From Vibrio owensii CAIM 1854 = LMG 25443 (GTDB lineage: Bacteria; Pseudomonadota; Gammaproteobacteria; Enterobacterales; Vibrionaceae): a stretch of 64,000 nt of DNA. Both the position numbers and the translations under genes were made by a program. The stretch spans positions 1 to 64,000 of the forward strand of contig NZ_JPRD01000020.1 of NCBI RefSeq assembly GCF_000817815.1, given 5' to 3'. This document shows positions 53,076-62,482 of the stretch, piece by piece. The first letter of the stretch is position 1; every line of letters begins with the position of its first letter. The notes beneath the pieces were generated by a model, which was not told the origin of the DNA, ran no database searches, and saw only the letters and a program-made list of their open reading frames with translations.

Positions 53076-53394
53076 AGGTGTGTAAGGTTTGCGAAAGGCA
53101 AAACCGTCTAATCAGTGAAGTGACTCGAAAGTTGAGTGTAATAAAAAGAATTTTTTCCGTTATGGAAGTGTGAATTTACGAGGGAAAAATGAGAGCTGGA
53201 TCAGCTCACTTTTCGTAGGGGGAATTCTTCAAATTTAATCGCTAAAAATGCGCTTTGCAAAAACTAAATGATGAATCTATTAACGAGTTAGTGAAAGGTC
53301 GAAAGGGGTCACATTTCCTCACAGTTTTTCTTACCTCTGCATTGGGGGTTTGCTATAGATTACCCATCGAAAACATGGTGTGTTCGGAGGAAAT
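53076..53394. other. Intergenic promoter region
   Basis: No gene is seen between the Fur box and the PA3496-like gene. The stretch is AT-rich and would carry the divergent promoter for the latter; no repeat or terminator stands out. Confidence 0.4.
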
Positions 53395-53592
53395 ATGTCC
53401 ATTAATTCTATCGACCATGAAGAGATGAGCAACATCGCTCACAAATGGGAACTCCCTGAAGAAGAAACCGTTGTGAGACCTGAGAAAACCGTGAAATCTG
53501 CCGAAGCAAGACGTCGTATTGAAGCTCTTCGTGAAATCCGTGAAAGCGGCTTGAGCATCGAAGAAGCAAGGGAACTTGGCTTAATTCACTAA
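53395..53592 (+). CDS. PA3496-family small protein
   Basis: A 65-residue acidic/basic protein with a conserved helical C-terminal half (SAEARRRIEALREIRESGLS, then IEEARELGLI) typical of the PA3496 family, sometimes described as a putative envelope-integrity protein. The ATG at 53395 directly follows GGAGGAAAT, an excellent ribosome site; a GTG 15 bases upstream lacks one. Its function is not established. It is transcribed alone, divergent from the ATPase operon. Confidence 0.82.
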   Translation: MSINSIDHEEMSNIAHKWELPEEETVVRPEKTVKSAEARRRIEALREIRESGLSIEEARELGLIH

Positions 53593-53757
53593 TTCTCGCA
53601 CTGCGGAATTAAACCATGGGGTGGTCATAAGACTGCCCTTTTCATTTTTATGATTTACAACCAGTTATTTGACTTTCTCTCCCTGCGTTACTAAAGCTTA
53701 TATCAATAGCAATATGCTTTTTGTTGACTATTGAACAGCAATGTCAGGAGTACGATT

Positions 53758-54816
53758 ATGGTTGATCAGATCCTTTTCTATGAACCCGATGAATCCCACG
53801 GTTTCCTCTCCAACTTTTGCCAAGCGCAAATAAAAGTTTCCACCCAATCTTGGCCCACCAGCGAACACTATTACCAAGCTCAAAAATTCAGCGACCGCGC
53901 ACTACAAAATAAAATCCTCACCGCAAAAAGCCCCGACGAAGCCTTTGCTTTAAGCCGCAAATATCAACATCTTGTCCGTGAAGATTGGGACGACGACAAA
54001 CTCTCCGTAATGGCGTTTATCGTCCGTGAGAAGTTTCTACAAAACCCGCTACTAGCCCAACAGCTGATGGAAACGGGGAATGCCTGCTTGACCGAACATT
54101 CGCATAAAGATGCCTTTTGGGGCGATGGTGGTGACGGCTCGGGTGAAAACCATTTAGGGGAGATTTTGATGAATGTACGTGCTGAGCTAAAACACGTCGA
54201 GCCTTATAACTTGGTGCGCTTTGTCGATAAAGCCAAGCTACCAACCCAATGGGGCACGTTTATCATGCATGGTTTTATCGAGAACGCGACGGGAAAAGAG
54301 CACCTAGCTTTGGTGTATGGTGACCCTGCAAACAGTAAAGCGCCGCTGATTCGTCTGCATTCAGAATGTTTAACCGGTGATGCGCTGTTCAGTACTCGTT
54401 GTGATTGTGGTTTCCAGCTTAACCGTGCATTGCAAAATATTGTCGAAGAAGGCTGTGGCGTGCTGCTCTACTTGCGTCAAGAGGGCAGGGGAATTGGGTT
54501 AATCAATAAGATTCGTGCGTATCACTTACAAGATGAAGGTGCAGACACGGTCGAAGCCAATGAGCGCCTGGGTTTTGCTGCTGATATGCGTGATTACGCG
54601 TTTTGTAAGGGGATGCTCGACCACCTGAATATTGATCAAGTGCGTTTGATGACCAACAACCCACGCAAGCTTGCAGCGCTGAAGAAGGTGAACATTAACG
54701 TAGTTGAGCGGGTGCCACTACAAGAAGGTAATAACCCAAATAACCAACACTACCTAAAAACCAAAGCCAATAAGCTCGGCCACATGTTCGACCCTAAGTT
54801 TGTTGAACAAGATTAA
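53758..54816 (+). CDS. ribA: NADAR N-glycosidase fused to GTP cyclohydrolase II (RibA)
   Basis: A 352-residue fusion. Residues about 5-145 form a YbiA/NADAR domain ([47 protein letters not shown]) that in known cases hydrolyses reactive riboflavin intermediates. Residues about 155-350 form GTP cyclohydrolase II, the first riboflavin step, with the zinc cysteines ([11 protein letters not shown]) and the catalytic [18 protein letters not shown] recall the same fusion in V. vulnificus. The two activities meet at the unstable early intermediates, which the glycosidase can remove. Start ATG 53758 follows CAGGAG. I saw no FMN riboswitch upstream, so riboflavin control of this copy, probably a second ribA in the genome, is not evident. 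Confidence 0.92.
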   Translation: MVDQILFYEPDESHGFLSNFCQAQIKVSTQSWPTSEHYYQAQKFSDRALQNKILTAKSPDEAFALSRKYQHLVREDWDDDKLSVMAFIVREKFLQNPLLAQQLMETGNACLTEHSHKDAFWGDGGDGSGENHLGEILMNVRAELKHVEPYNLVRFVDKAKLPTQWGTFIMHGFIENATGKEHLALVYGDPANSKAPLIRLHSECLTGDALFSTRCDCGFQLNRALQNIVEEGCGVLLYLRQEGRGIGLINKIRAYHLQDEGADTVEANERLGFAADMRDYAFCKGMLDHLNIDQVRLMTNNPRKLAALKKVNINVVERVPLQEGNNPNNQHYLKTKANKLGHMFDPKFVEQD

Positions 54817-54856
54817 GTGCTCGAACCAGATTAATCACAGAGAAGAAATAAAAATG

Positions 54857-54886
54857 AAACCGCCAGCTTGTTGAAGCTGGCGGTTT
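54857..54886. terminator. Bidirectional terminator
   Basis: A 13-bp stem AAACCGCCAGCTT/AAGCTGGCGGTTT lies between the convergent ribA fusion and solute-binding protein genes, with A and T runs outside. Confidence 0.92.
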
Positions 54887-54912
54887 TTTCATGATTGGTT
54901 AGGTATGAGTGG

Positions 54913-55668
54913 TTAGATGTATTTTTTGATGATGTTGTCGATTTGCCCCGAACTTTTGAGCTCCGCTAGGCGTTTATTGATGAAGCTCTGCACTTTCGGA
55001 TTCATCTGAGGAGAGAAAGCCAGATAGATGGAGTAATCTGGAATGACAGAGCTGAAAGATTGGATCTGGAAGTCTCCCATTGGCAGCTCTAAACGTTTGA
55101 TGTTGTACACCACACGCGATTCCATCTCGACAAAGGCGGTATCACCAGGAGTGCGTTGCAGAACGCGGTAAGCGGCGTCGTAGTCTTTCACGCGCATTTC
55201 ATTGACCGTGCCGTTTTCAAAGAACGGACTTAAGTTCGGATAATCAAAGCCAAGCAACAGTACGATAGAGCGACCTTGCATGTGCTGCATATCGCTAAAT
55301 TTGAATGGCGCTTTACTGCTCGAAACCAGCACGTGTTTTACAGTGTAAATAGGTTGTTCAGAGAGGTTTTCTGATTGCACCTTACCCCAATTCGGGCTGC
55401 CATAAGTGACCCAATTCTCCTCGCCGCCCGCTTCAAGTACTGAAATCATGCGCTTAAATGGGTAAGTGTGGTATTTCACCTCATAATCGGATTCGGCAAA
55501 GATAGCACTGACGATGTCAGTCACAATTCCGGAATGTTGTTCACCTTGTTGTTCTATTTGGAATGGTCGAGCTTGCTCAGAGATAACGTAGTAGTTTACT
55601 TCGCTCGCCATGGTGTGTGCGCTTAAGGCCATAAAACTAAAGCCTAATGTACGTAAGAGTCCTTTCAT
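54913..55668 (-). CDS. Periplasmic solute-binding protein (SBP_bac_3 type)
   Basis: A 251-residue secreted binding protein with a signal peptide (KGLLRTLGFSFMALSAHTMA) and a family-3 binding domain (IEQQGEQHSGIVTDIVSAIF to SFINKRLAELKSSGQIDNII). The start at ATG 55666-55668 gives the signal peptide; an upstream extension is in frame but overlaps the divergent gene. No ABC transporter is adjacent. It is divergent from the hybrid histidine kinase (55737), so it may feed that kinase with ligand or be its target. A parS2-like site lies within it (55336-55350). Confidence 0.85.
   Translation of the reverse strand: MKGLLRTLGFSFMALSAHTMASEVNYYVISEQARPFQIEQQGEQHSGIVTDIVSAIFAESDYEVKYHTYPFKRMISVLEAGGEENWVTYGSPNWGKVQSENLSEQPIYTVKHVLVSSSKAPFKFSDMQHMQGRSIVLLLGFDYPNLSPFFENGTVNEMRVKDYDAAYRVLQRTPGDTAFVEMESRVVYNIKRLELPMGDFQIQSFSSVIPDYSIYLAFSPQMNPKVQSFINKRLAELKSSGQIDNIIKKYI
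55336..55350. promoter_or_regulatory. parS2-like site inside the solute-binding protein gene
   Basis: TTTTACAGTGTAAAT matches NTTTACANTGTAAAN. It is the only parS2-like site seen to the right of rctB in this window. Confidence 0.78.
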
Positions 55669-55736
55669 CCTAACCTCGATTATTGTCGTGACGTGACTAT
55701 ATTTATAGTAGCGCATGTTTAAGGGAGCGATTTCAT

Positions 55737-57656
55737 ATGGAGACAAAAGAGCGAACTCAACGTCGATTTAGTATCGGCAATCAGCTGATGCTGGCGATTT
55801 TTGCGTTGAGTTTAATCTTTACTGTGATCATTTCTTCCATCAGTTTGTATCGTGACTTCAACGATGATCTTGCTCGCTTGGATAAAGAACTTGAACAGGT
55901 GAAAACCAGCTACCTTTCTAGCTTTTCTGCCAGTCTGTGGGTAGAAGACAGAGAATTGCTGCACACCCAAGCAGAAGGAGCGATGCGCTTACCCTCAGTG
56001 GATTACCTAAGAATCGCGACTCCGGATGAAGTGATCTTCGAATTAGGCTCGGCCTTGACGGAAGATCGGATCGAGCGTCAATGGCCCTTGCAATACGACA
56101 TGGGAGTTAAAACCTACGATCTTGCCGAAGTTACGGTGCAATCGGATCTCAGCCCGATCTATCAAGGATTATGGCAAACCTTCTTTTTTCTTGTGATCGC
56201 GGAAGCGATCAAGATCTTCTTGCTCATCATCGGTGTTCTCTGGGTGACGTTTCGTTTGATGGTCAAGCCACTTCAATTGCTCTCAGGTGCAGTGAGTGAT
56301 TTTAGCGGCGGCCATGTACCGAGCAAAGTGCAGCTCCCCAAGCGTTGGTTTTTCGATGAAGTGAGTTTATTAGAACGCAAATACAACCGAAGCGTTGAGC
56401 GTGTCAGTGAGCACCAGCTGGAAATCGAAGAAGCACGTGACAAAGCCGAAGTGGCAAATCGTAAGAAGAGTGAATTTCTTGCCACCATGAGCCATGAAAT
56501 TCGTACGCCGATGAATGGGATTATCGGCATTGCTTCCTTACTTGGGGATACCAAGCTAGATGAACAGCAAAAAGACTTTGTTTCCATTATCAACAGCTCT
56601 TCCAACTCACTGATGGTCATCATCGACGACATTCTCGACTTTTCTAAAATTGAAGCGGGTAAAATTGAGCTTGAGACGGCCACTTATAATCTGCTCGATC
56701 TGCTGCATGAAGTTGGCAGATTGCACACCGTTAAAGCTCAGCAAAAAGGCTTACAGTTGGTTTGCGATATCGACGCTCAACTCCCTTCAGAAGTGGAAGG
56801 TGATGTGGGGAGGCTCAAACAAGTGCTGAGTAACTTACTCAGTAATGCCGTCAAGTTCACCGAGCGTGGCCATGTTAAGTTGATGGTGTCACAAGTGAAC
56901 CGAGAAGATGATGTCGCCAGCGTGCATTTCCGTGTGGTCGATTCGGGTATTGGTATTGCGAAAGAAAACCAGCAAGCGGTGTTTGAGAAGTTTCAGCAAG
57001 CCGACGGCAGCACCACGAGAAAATACGGCGGTACTGGTTTAGGCTTAGCGATTTGCAGCAGCTTGGTCGAAGTGATGGGCGGCGAGATCCGTCTGACCAG
57101 TGAGCCTGGGCTTGGCAGTTGTTTTGAATTTACTATTCCACTCAATATCGTCAGTGATACACCAATTGCGCCAAGTACACCGAACGTGCTTGATTTTCGT
57201 AACGGTGAAGACAGCGCGCCAAAAAGCCTTAAACCAACCAAAGACGAGGGCAAACCTTGGATTCTGGTGGTAGAAGACACCGCGGTAAACCAAAAAGTCG
57301 TGCGCATTATGTTGGAAAAACTCGGCATGCAGGTGAATGTGGCAGAACACGGTGAAGAGGCGATCCAACAGTGCCAAGAACATCAATTCGATTTGATATT
57401 GATGGACTGTCAAATGCCTGTGATGGATGGGTTTATTGCTACTGAAAACATTCGCAAGATGGGCGAGTGGGGCCAGCAAGTGCCGATCATTGCTTTAAGC
57501 GCCAATGTGATTAAAGAAGATCAACAGCGTTGTTTTGATGTTGGCATGAATGAGTTTGTTGCCAAACCGGTTACCAAGGAGCGTTTGCAGCAAATTTTTG
57601 AGCAATATCTTCCTGATTCATTGCAAACCCGATCGAATCCCAAGGAAGCAACTTGA
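55737..57656 (+). CDS. Hybrid sensor histidine kinase with receiver domain
   Basis: A 639-residue hybrid kinase: helix at about 14-34, a short periplasmic sensor region (about 35-135), a second helix (about 140-165), HAMP, HisKA with the phospho-acceptor in [16 protein letters not shown], a HATPase domain ([39 protein letters not shown]) and a C-terminal receiver ([13 protein letters not shown], phosphorylated Asp; SANVIKEDQ and AKPV). No Hpt domain is present, so phosphotransfer would go to a separate Hpt protein or regulator. It is divergent from a solute-binding protein gene, a frequent pairing for ligand sensing. Confidence 0.9.
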   Translation: METKERTQRRFSIGNQLMLAIFALSLIFTVIISSISLYRDFNDDLARLDKELEQVKTSYLSSFSASLWVEDRELLHTQAEGAMRLPSVDYLRIATPDEVIFELGSALTEDRIERQWPLQYDMGVKTYDLAEVTVQSDLSPIYQGLWQTFFFLVIAEAIKIFLLIIGVLWVTFRLMVKPLQLLSGAVSDFSGGHVPSKVQLPKRWFFDEVSLLERKYNRSVERVSEHQLEIEEARDKAEVANRKKSEFLATMSHEIRTPMNGIIGIASLLGDTKLDEQQKDFVSIINSSSNSLMVIIDDILDFSKIEAGKIELETATYNLLDLLHEVGRLHTVKAQQKGLQLVCDIDAQLPSEVEGDVGRLKQVLSNLLSNAVKFTERGHVKLMVSQVNREDDVASVHFRVVDSGIGIAKENQQAVFEKFQQADGSTTRKYGGTGLGLAICSSLVEVMGGEIRLTSEPGLGSCFEFTIPLNIVSDTPIAPSTPNVLDFRNGEDSAPKSLKPTKDEGKPWILVVEDTAVNQKVVRIMLEKLGMQVNVAEHGEEAIQQCQEHQFDLILMDCQMPVMDGFIATENIRKMGEWGQQVPIIALSANVIKEDQQRCFDVGMNEFVAKPVTKERLQQIFEQYLPDSLQTRSNPKEAT

Positions 57657-57750
57657 AATTGATCAAGGAAAGTGCGTTTCACTTCTTAAAAGTCAAATCT
57701 GTGTGCTATAGTGCGCGGCTAGTATTTATTAAAGTACCTTGAGGCTGTGA

Positions 57751-57960
57751 ATGTCGTTCAATCTATCCCTGTTGCCGCCTGACGAGAAAAACAAAATCGA
57801 ACTTGATAAGCAAGCATCGTTTTTGGTTTGGAAGCTTAAAGAAGCGAAATCTGGTCCTGAAGCGATAGAAGAAGAGTTGTCTAAGATTAACGACGCTGAT
57901 GAGAAAGTGTTTTTTCAACAGGCAATCGATAAGTACAAACGAGTAATGGGTGTCGCATAA
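57751..57960 (+). CDS. DUF3283-like small protein
   Basis: A 69-residue charged helical protein (LLPPDEKNKIELDKQASFLV, then VWKLKEAKSGPEAIEEELSK) of the kind found as a conserved small gene in Vibrio (DUF3283 as I recall). ATG 57751 has GAGG upstream. Function unknown. It is followed by the yebC-family gene 133 bp downstream on the same strand; co-transcription is possible. Confidence 0.75.
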   Translation: MSFNLSLLPPDEKNKIELDKQASFLVWKLKEAKSGPEAIEEELSKINDADEKVFFQQAIDKYKRVMGVA

Positions 57961-58093
57961 AGCGAGCGTGGCTCTGGTGTAAACCGTAGCGGCGAATGAG
58001 GTTTCCTCCCCATTCCTTTGCAAGGTGAAAGGTAAAATCTTCACTCTTTGCTAAAATCCTTCGCATTAAATTTGAATTTAGAGAGACATCCCG

Positions 58094-58810
58094 ATGGGAA
58101 GAAGTTTTGAAGTGCGCAAAGCCTCAATGGCGAAAACTGCAGGCGCAAAAATTAAAGTTTATTCCAAATACGGTAAAGAAATTTACATGTGCGCGAAAAA
58201 CGGTGGTGGTGATCCAGACATGAACTTGTCTCTGAAGCACCTGATCGCAAAAGCGAAAAAAGACCAAGTTCCTGCACACGTTATCGATAAAGCGATCGAC
58301 AAAGCGAACGGCGGCGGTGGTGAAGACTACACTCCAGCACGTTACGAAGGCTTTGGCCCTGGTGGTACAAGCGTGATCGTAGACTGTCTAACAGACAACG
58401 GTAACCGTACATTCCAAGACGTTCGCCAATGCTTTGTTAAAGTAGGTGCGAAAATTGGTGTTGAAGGTTCTGTTTCTCACATGTTCGATCACCAAGCGGT
58501 ATTCCAGTTCAAAGGCGAAGATGATGAAATCATCCTAGAAACGCTAATGATGGAAGACGTAGACGTTACTGACGTTGAGCTAGAAGACGGTGTTATCACT
58601 GTATTCGCACCTCACACTGAGTTCTTCAAAACAAAAACTGCGCTTAACGCTGCATTCCCAGATCTAACGATCGATGTTGAAGAAATCACATTCGTACCGC
58701 AAACGAACACGCCAGTAACAGGCGAAGACGCAGAGAAATTCCAGAAGTTCCTAGACCTTCTAGATGACTGTGACGACGTTCAACAGGTATACCACAACGG
58801 CGAACTATAA
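58094..58810 (+). CDS. YebC/PmpR-family regulator or translation factor
   Basis: A 238-residue YebC-type protein with the three-domain fold. The N-terminus ([20 protein letters not shown]) and [20 protein letters not shown], then [17 protein letters not shown], are diagnostic. This variant is closer to the E. coli YeeN group than to YebC itself. Members act as DNA-binding regulators or, as recently described, help ribosomes at proline stretches; which applies here is unknown. GAGAGACAT precedes the ATG. A bidirectional-looking terminator follows the stop. Confidence 0.93.
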   Translation: MGRSFEVRKASMAKTAGAKIKVYSKYGKEIYMCAKNGGGDPDMNLSLKHLIAKAKKDQVPAHVIDKAIDKANGGGGEDYTPARYEGFGPGGTSVIVDCLTDNGNRTFQDVRQCFVKVGAKIGVEGSVSHMFDHQAVFQFKGEDDEIILETLMMEDVDVTDVELEDGVITVFAPHTEFFKTKTALNAAFPDLTIDVEEITFVPQTNTPVTGEDAEKFQKFLDLLDDCDDVQQVYHNGEL

Positions 58811-58827
58811 TTCGGTTCTCCAGTTGT

Positions 58828-58857
58828 AAAAAAGGCTTCCCGAGGGAAGCCTTTTTT
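58828..58857. terminator. Bidirectional terminator
   Basis: A stem AAAAGGCTTCC/GGAAGCCTTTT with a short CGAG loop, with A and T runs outside, lies between the convergent yebC-family and rodA genes. Confidence 0.92.
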
Positions 58858-58893
58858 GATCGTGTTGTTTGTCTTTTTTATTGTGACTAGCGT

Positions 58894-59976
58894 TTAGGTG
58901 TTTCGGTACTTGGAATAACACAGCGACATGATCACACCAAAACAGATGCCTTGGGTTAGCATCGCCGTACCACCGTAGCTAAAGAACGGCAATGGGCTAC
59001 CCATTACTGGCAACAAGCCACTTACCATGCCGGTGTTGATGAAGGCGTAAAGGAAGAAGCTCATCGCCAATGCACCACTTACCAGACGACTGAAGAAGTG
59101 CTCAGATTGGCACGCCAGCAGCATCACTCGCGCCGTAATGAACAAATACAGCGCTAACAACACCACACAACCGATAAAGCCCCATTCTTCTGCGTAGGTC
59201 GAGAAGATAAAGTCAGTATGGCTTTCAGGGATAAAGCCTAGCGTACCTTGAGTGGCATTCATCCAGCCTTTGCCTTTCATGCCGCCAGAACCAATCGCAA
59301 TCAACGATTGGATGATTTGGTAGCCCGAACCCAGTGGATCCGATTCAGGGTGCAAGAACTGCGTTACACGGCTCTTTTGATACGCTTCCATCACAAAGAA
59401 CCAGAGTATTGGTGCCAGCGTAAGAATACTCACCAAAAAGCCGCCAATGATCTTCCAGCTCATGCCAGCAAAGAACAGCACAAACAACGCGTAAATCACG
59501 GTGAAGATAGCGCCGTCTAAGTCAGGTTGTAAGGCAATTAAGCCTGCAGGAATAAAGGTGATCAGCAAACAGAAAGCAATTTTTCGAATGTCTGGTCGCC
59601 CACCTTCTAGATGCAGCATCCACGCGATCATAATGGGAATGGAGAGCTTGATTAGCTCAGAGGGTTGAAAGCGGAAGAAGCCGATATCGAGCCAACGCTG
59701 TGAGCCATTGGTGCTATCGCCAAATAAGGCAACGGCAGCCAAGAGCGAAACCGCAACCAGATACAAATAAGGCGCTGAACGTTGATAACTGGACGCAGGA
59801 ATCGACGACATGACCAAAATACACACCAGCGTCAAACCGCATCGAGCGAGGTGCTTAAATAGCATAGCTTCATTAAATCCACTGGCACTCCAGAGAGTGA
59901 GTGAACTCAATAGCATGATCGGAATGATCGCCATCAGCAATGGCAAATCAATCCTAGGGAAGAAACGCTTGTTCAT
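58894..59976 (-). CDS. RodA-type peptidoglycan polymerase
   Basis: A 360-residue SEDS-family inner-membrane protein with about ten helices. It shows the conserved LLTWSASG-like start (here LTLWSASGF), QRWLDIGFFRFQPSELIKL, the catalytic-Asp loop after IALQPDLDGAI, and the C-terminal GLLPVMGSPLPFFSYGGTAML. SEDS proteins polymerise glycan strands from lipid II, RodA in the cell side wall. On chromosome II it is probably a second copy, as the main mrdB would sit with mrdA elsewhere. No partner penicillin-binding protein is adjacent. Confidence 0.92.
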   Translation of the reverse strand: MNKRFFPRIDLPLLMAIIPIMLLSSLTLWSASGFNEAMLFKHLARCGLTLVCILVMSSIPASSYQRSAPYLYLVAVSLLAAVALFGDSTNGSQRWLDIGFFRFQPSELIKLSIPIMIAWMLHLEGGRPDIRKIAFCLLITFIPAGLIALQPDLDGAIFTVIYALFVLFFAGMSWKIIGGFLVSILTLAPILWFFVMEAYQKSRVTQFLHPESDPLGSGYQIIQSLIAIGSGGMKGKGWMNATQGTLGFIPESHTDFIFSTYAEEWGFIGCVVLLALYLFITARVMLLACQSEHFFSRLVSGALAMSFFLYAFINTGMVSGLLPVMGSPLPFFSYGGTAMLTQGICFGVIMSLCYSKYRNT

Positions 59977-60292
59977 CTTCTACAACCTAAAAACGCCCCA
60001 ACGCGGGGCGAAAACAACCAGAACTCTGCGAGCTCAAACTATTCCGATGCTAAGAATCCAATTTGGAAATAACAGACACCACGCAAAGGTGTGCAAGAGA
60101 GGAGTGTGCGACGCCGCCTGTTATGGGTAAGCTGACTTGGAAAGTCGTGGGATGGATAAATACACCAGGCTGAGGTTTTGCGCCACATTTTTTATAAGAT
60201 TGAAATGGAAATTGGTACAGACAACGCAATGAAATGAGCAAAATAGGAAAGGGAATCGCCTTAAGTATTGGGTACTTAAGGCGATGGCACGA
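59977..60292. other. Intergenic region with two hairpins
   Basis: No gene is seen. A GCCCC/GGGGC hairpin with a minus-strand T run at about 59990-60012 and a 13-bp-stem hairpin at 60255-60285 (ATCGCCTTAAGTA and its complement, 5-nt loop) lie downstream of the efflux operon and can terminate it. Confidence 0.6.
60255..60285 (-). terminator. Hairpin after the DUF2955 gene
   Basis: A perfect 13-bp stem (60255-60267/60273-60285) lies 8 bp past the DUF2955 stop codon. There is no clear T run, so it may stabilise or pause rather than terminate; the second hairpin at 59990-60012 has the T run. Confidence 0.6.
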
Positions 60293-61303
60293 TTAGGCTC
60301 GGGCTTTTTCTGGTTTGTGCGTGAAATGGTACAACGCCCACAGCACAAACAAAGTCACGGTAAGCTCCCAAGCTCGGAGGAAGGTGCTCTCCAAGCCCAG
60401 TTCATTGCTGGTCATGTACAGCTGAATTGGCAACATGGTCGCCAATAACGCGTCGGCATGGACGTCTTTGGCTGGGCCTTTCGCTTTTGCCATTGATGCG
60501 GTGATCATAAAAGCAAGCAGACCCAATACTATGGTGTAATAACCGAACGTGGATTGATGTCCTGCCATCAGTAAAGTGAACACTACGGCTAATGCACAGC
60601 CGCCCACTTGAGTTTGAAAACGGCGGTCAACCACGTCGATAAAGCTTTTGTGTGTGGTTTGTGTTGCGGCGGCAATCACAGGCACCAAACAAAACGTTGC
60701 TGAAATGATGTCGACAATCATCAAGAACGCCACACCAAGACCAATCAATGCGAGTGAAATCGCTCGGTTCTCAAACGTAATAGGCTCTTCTTCAAATGCT
60801 GGTGGTTTGCCGCCACGTTCAACAGGGAACAGAGTCACCATGGTTTTTGCAACGACCATGGTAATCAGCATTGATAGCAGGATTTCATGAATGCGCATTG
60901 GCATGTCCATGGTGGTGTGCTGAGCAAACACCACAATCAGAATCCAGTTGAAGGTTGGCATTAGCATCTGACCTTTCTTCGGCGGTGTGGTCGCTCTGCG
61001 GCGCATAAAATCGAAGAAGAACAAGCTAATGGTCCACACTACAAATGGATGTTGCGAAAACACTTCGGTCACCACCAACGCTGCACTTGCTGCTAATAAC
61101 GTAGGTAGCAAGGTGCGAAGCAGACCAAGCCAAGAGTAGTCTTTGTTCTTGGTCATGATGATGGTTGGGTACAGCGCCAGATAAACTGGAGAATCAAGGT
61201 TCAGCAGTTTGCCCAGCACCATACAAATCGTCACAGTAAGGGCAACGCGCAGTGCTTCATTGCGCTCAGAACGACTTTGAAACAGGCTTTCGAAGGTCCA
61301 CAT
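60293..61303 (-). CDS. DUF2955/FUSC-like inner-membrane efflux protein
   Basis: A 336-residue membrane protein with about ten predicted helices in two groups around a cytoplasmic loop (about 165-185), resembling the DUF2955 members of the FUSC/aromatic-acid exporter superfamily (MDMPMRIHEILLSMLITMVV; ISATFCLVPVIAAATQTTHK). With the HlyD-type gene 10 bp upstream it should form a two-part efflux pump comparable to AaeAB, exporting aromatic or organic acids. The divergent LysR-type gene is the likely regulator. The substrate is unknown. Confidence 0.85.
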   Translation of the reverse strand: MWTFESLFQSRSERNEALRVALTVTICMVLGKLLNLDSPVYLALYPTIIMTKNKDYSWLGLLRTLLPTLLAASAALVVTEVFSQHPFVVWTISLFFFDFMRRRATTPPKKGQMLMPTFNWILIVVFAQHTTMDMPMRIHEILLSMLITMVVAKTMVTLFPVERGGKPPAFEEEPITFENRAISLALIGLGVAFLMIVDIISATFCLVPVIAAATQTTHKSFIDVVDRRFQTQVGGCALAVVFTLLMAGHQSTFGYYTIVLGLLAFMITASMAKAKGPAKDVHADALLATMLPIQLYMTSNELGLESTFLRAWELTVTLFVLWALYHFTHKPEKARA

Positions 61304-61313
61304 GGTTCACCCC

Positions 61314-62363
61314 CTAGTAGATGTAGCGGAACATCGCCACCAAGTGAATCCAAGCCGAGCCAATTACGTCCATAACAGGATTGCCGCTTTCAACGATCAC
61401 ACTCGCTCGTGAACCAGAAATCATTGAAGGATCTAACTCGTTAACGGTAATGCGAGTACGCACTTTCTGTTGCTCACGGATCCAACGAGTATCATTGGTC
61501 ACGCTAGAAAGCTGTCCATTAGCATTGTTGGTATCGTAAATCGCACGTTCTTGGCTGCTGACTTCACCACTAAATACTTTGCCCGGTAGCGCATCGAAGG
61601 ACACCAACACTTCGCGACCATTAGTTAGCTTATCAATGCCTTTTTCGTTGAAGTCTGCACTGATCCACGCATGGGCTTCGTCCACTAGCAACAACGAAGC
61701 TGTGCCTTGTGTGATGTAGCTGCCTGATTGCAGTTGCAAATTCGTTACCACGCCTTCGGTTTGCGCCACGATTTGGGTGTGGCTTAGGTCGAGCTCTGCA
61801 CTGGCAAGTTTTGCTTCTGCCAATTCAATAGCCGCCGTGCGGTCTTGAGTAGAAAGCTCTGCCTCAATGCGTTTCACTTCCGCGTTCGCTGCTTCAACCG
61901 CGCTGCTGGCGACTTGTGTATTGGTGATCGCGTCATCCAGCTCTTGCTCAGTAGCCAGCCCTTTGTTGCGCAGTTTCTGGTTACGCGCCAGTTTTTGCTT
62001 CGCGTTGTGATATTCGAATTCGCGTTGGCTTTGGGTTTGCTTCGCTGCTGCCAATTGTTGCCATTTCGCGGAATCTGATTCACGTGCTTGGCGCAGTTCG
62101 GCTTTGGCTTGTGCCACTTTCAATTGGTAACTGCTGGCATCGATAGCAAACAGTGGCTGACCTTTTTCAACCAATTCACCGTTGTTCACCATCACATCTG
62201 TGATCACGCCAGATACCTCAGGCGCAATGGTTGCGACATTACGATGCAGTGTCGCTTGGGTGGTGAAAGGGGAAACATTATCTGAGGTGACTAAAAAAAC
62301 GGAGAACAAAGCTGCCGCTGAAAAAACAGTGTATATCGCGTATTTATAAAAATTTTCTTTCAC
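61314..62363 (-). CDS. HlyD/EmrA-type periplasmic adaptor
   Basis: A 349-residue membrane-fusion protein with one N-terminal helix (KYAIYTVFSAAALFSVFLVT), a lipoyl/biotinyl motif (APEVSGVITDVMVNNGELVE), a coiled-coil hairpin (about 80-190) and a beta-barrel domain (EGVVTNLQLQSGSYITQGTA). It would connect the DUF2955 protein to an outer-membrane channel. It is first in the two-gene operon and its start lies about 120 bp from the divergent LysR-type gene. Confidence 0.9.
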   Translation of the reverse strand: MKENFYKYAIYTVFSAAALFSVFLVTSDNVSPFTTQATLHRNVATIAPEVSGVITDVMVNNGELVEKGQPLFAIDASSYQLKVAQAKAELRQARESDSAKWQQLAAAKQTQSQREFEYHNAKQKLARNQKLRNKGLATEQELDDAITNTQVASSAVEAANAEVKRIEAELSTQDRTAAIELAEAKLASAELDLSHTQIVAQTEGVVTNLQLQSGSYITQGTASLLLVDEAHAWISADFNEKGIDKLTNGREVLVSFDALPGKVFSGEVSSQERAIYDTNNANGQLSSVTNDTRWIREQQKVRTRITVNELDPSMISGSRASVIVESGNPVMDVIGSAWIHLVAMFRYIY

Positions 62364-62482
62364 GTCTGTACCTAGTATTCATTCGTTATTAAGCGCCGCG
62401 TTCACGGCATATTCGGGTCTCTTTTCTACGTGGGCTAGGTTATACTCATCTAAAATTGGAAAAAATAACCAATGGAAGAAGT

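Noticed and set aside
57659..57672. Iteron-like TTGATCAAGGAAA after the hybrid kinase gene
   Set aside because: It keeps only half of the iteron, losing the TTCCG side, and no partner site is near.
58894..59976. FtsW rather than RodA
   Set aside because: The protein is short, lacks an FtsW-like N-terminal extension, and has the RodA-type GSPLPFFSYGGTAML end; no division genes are near.
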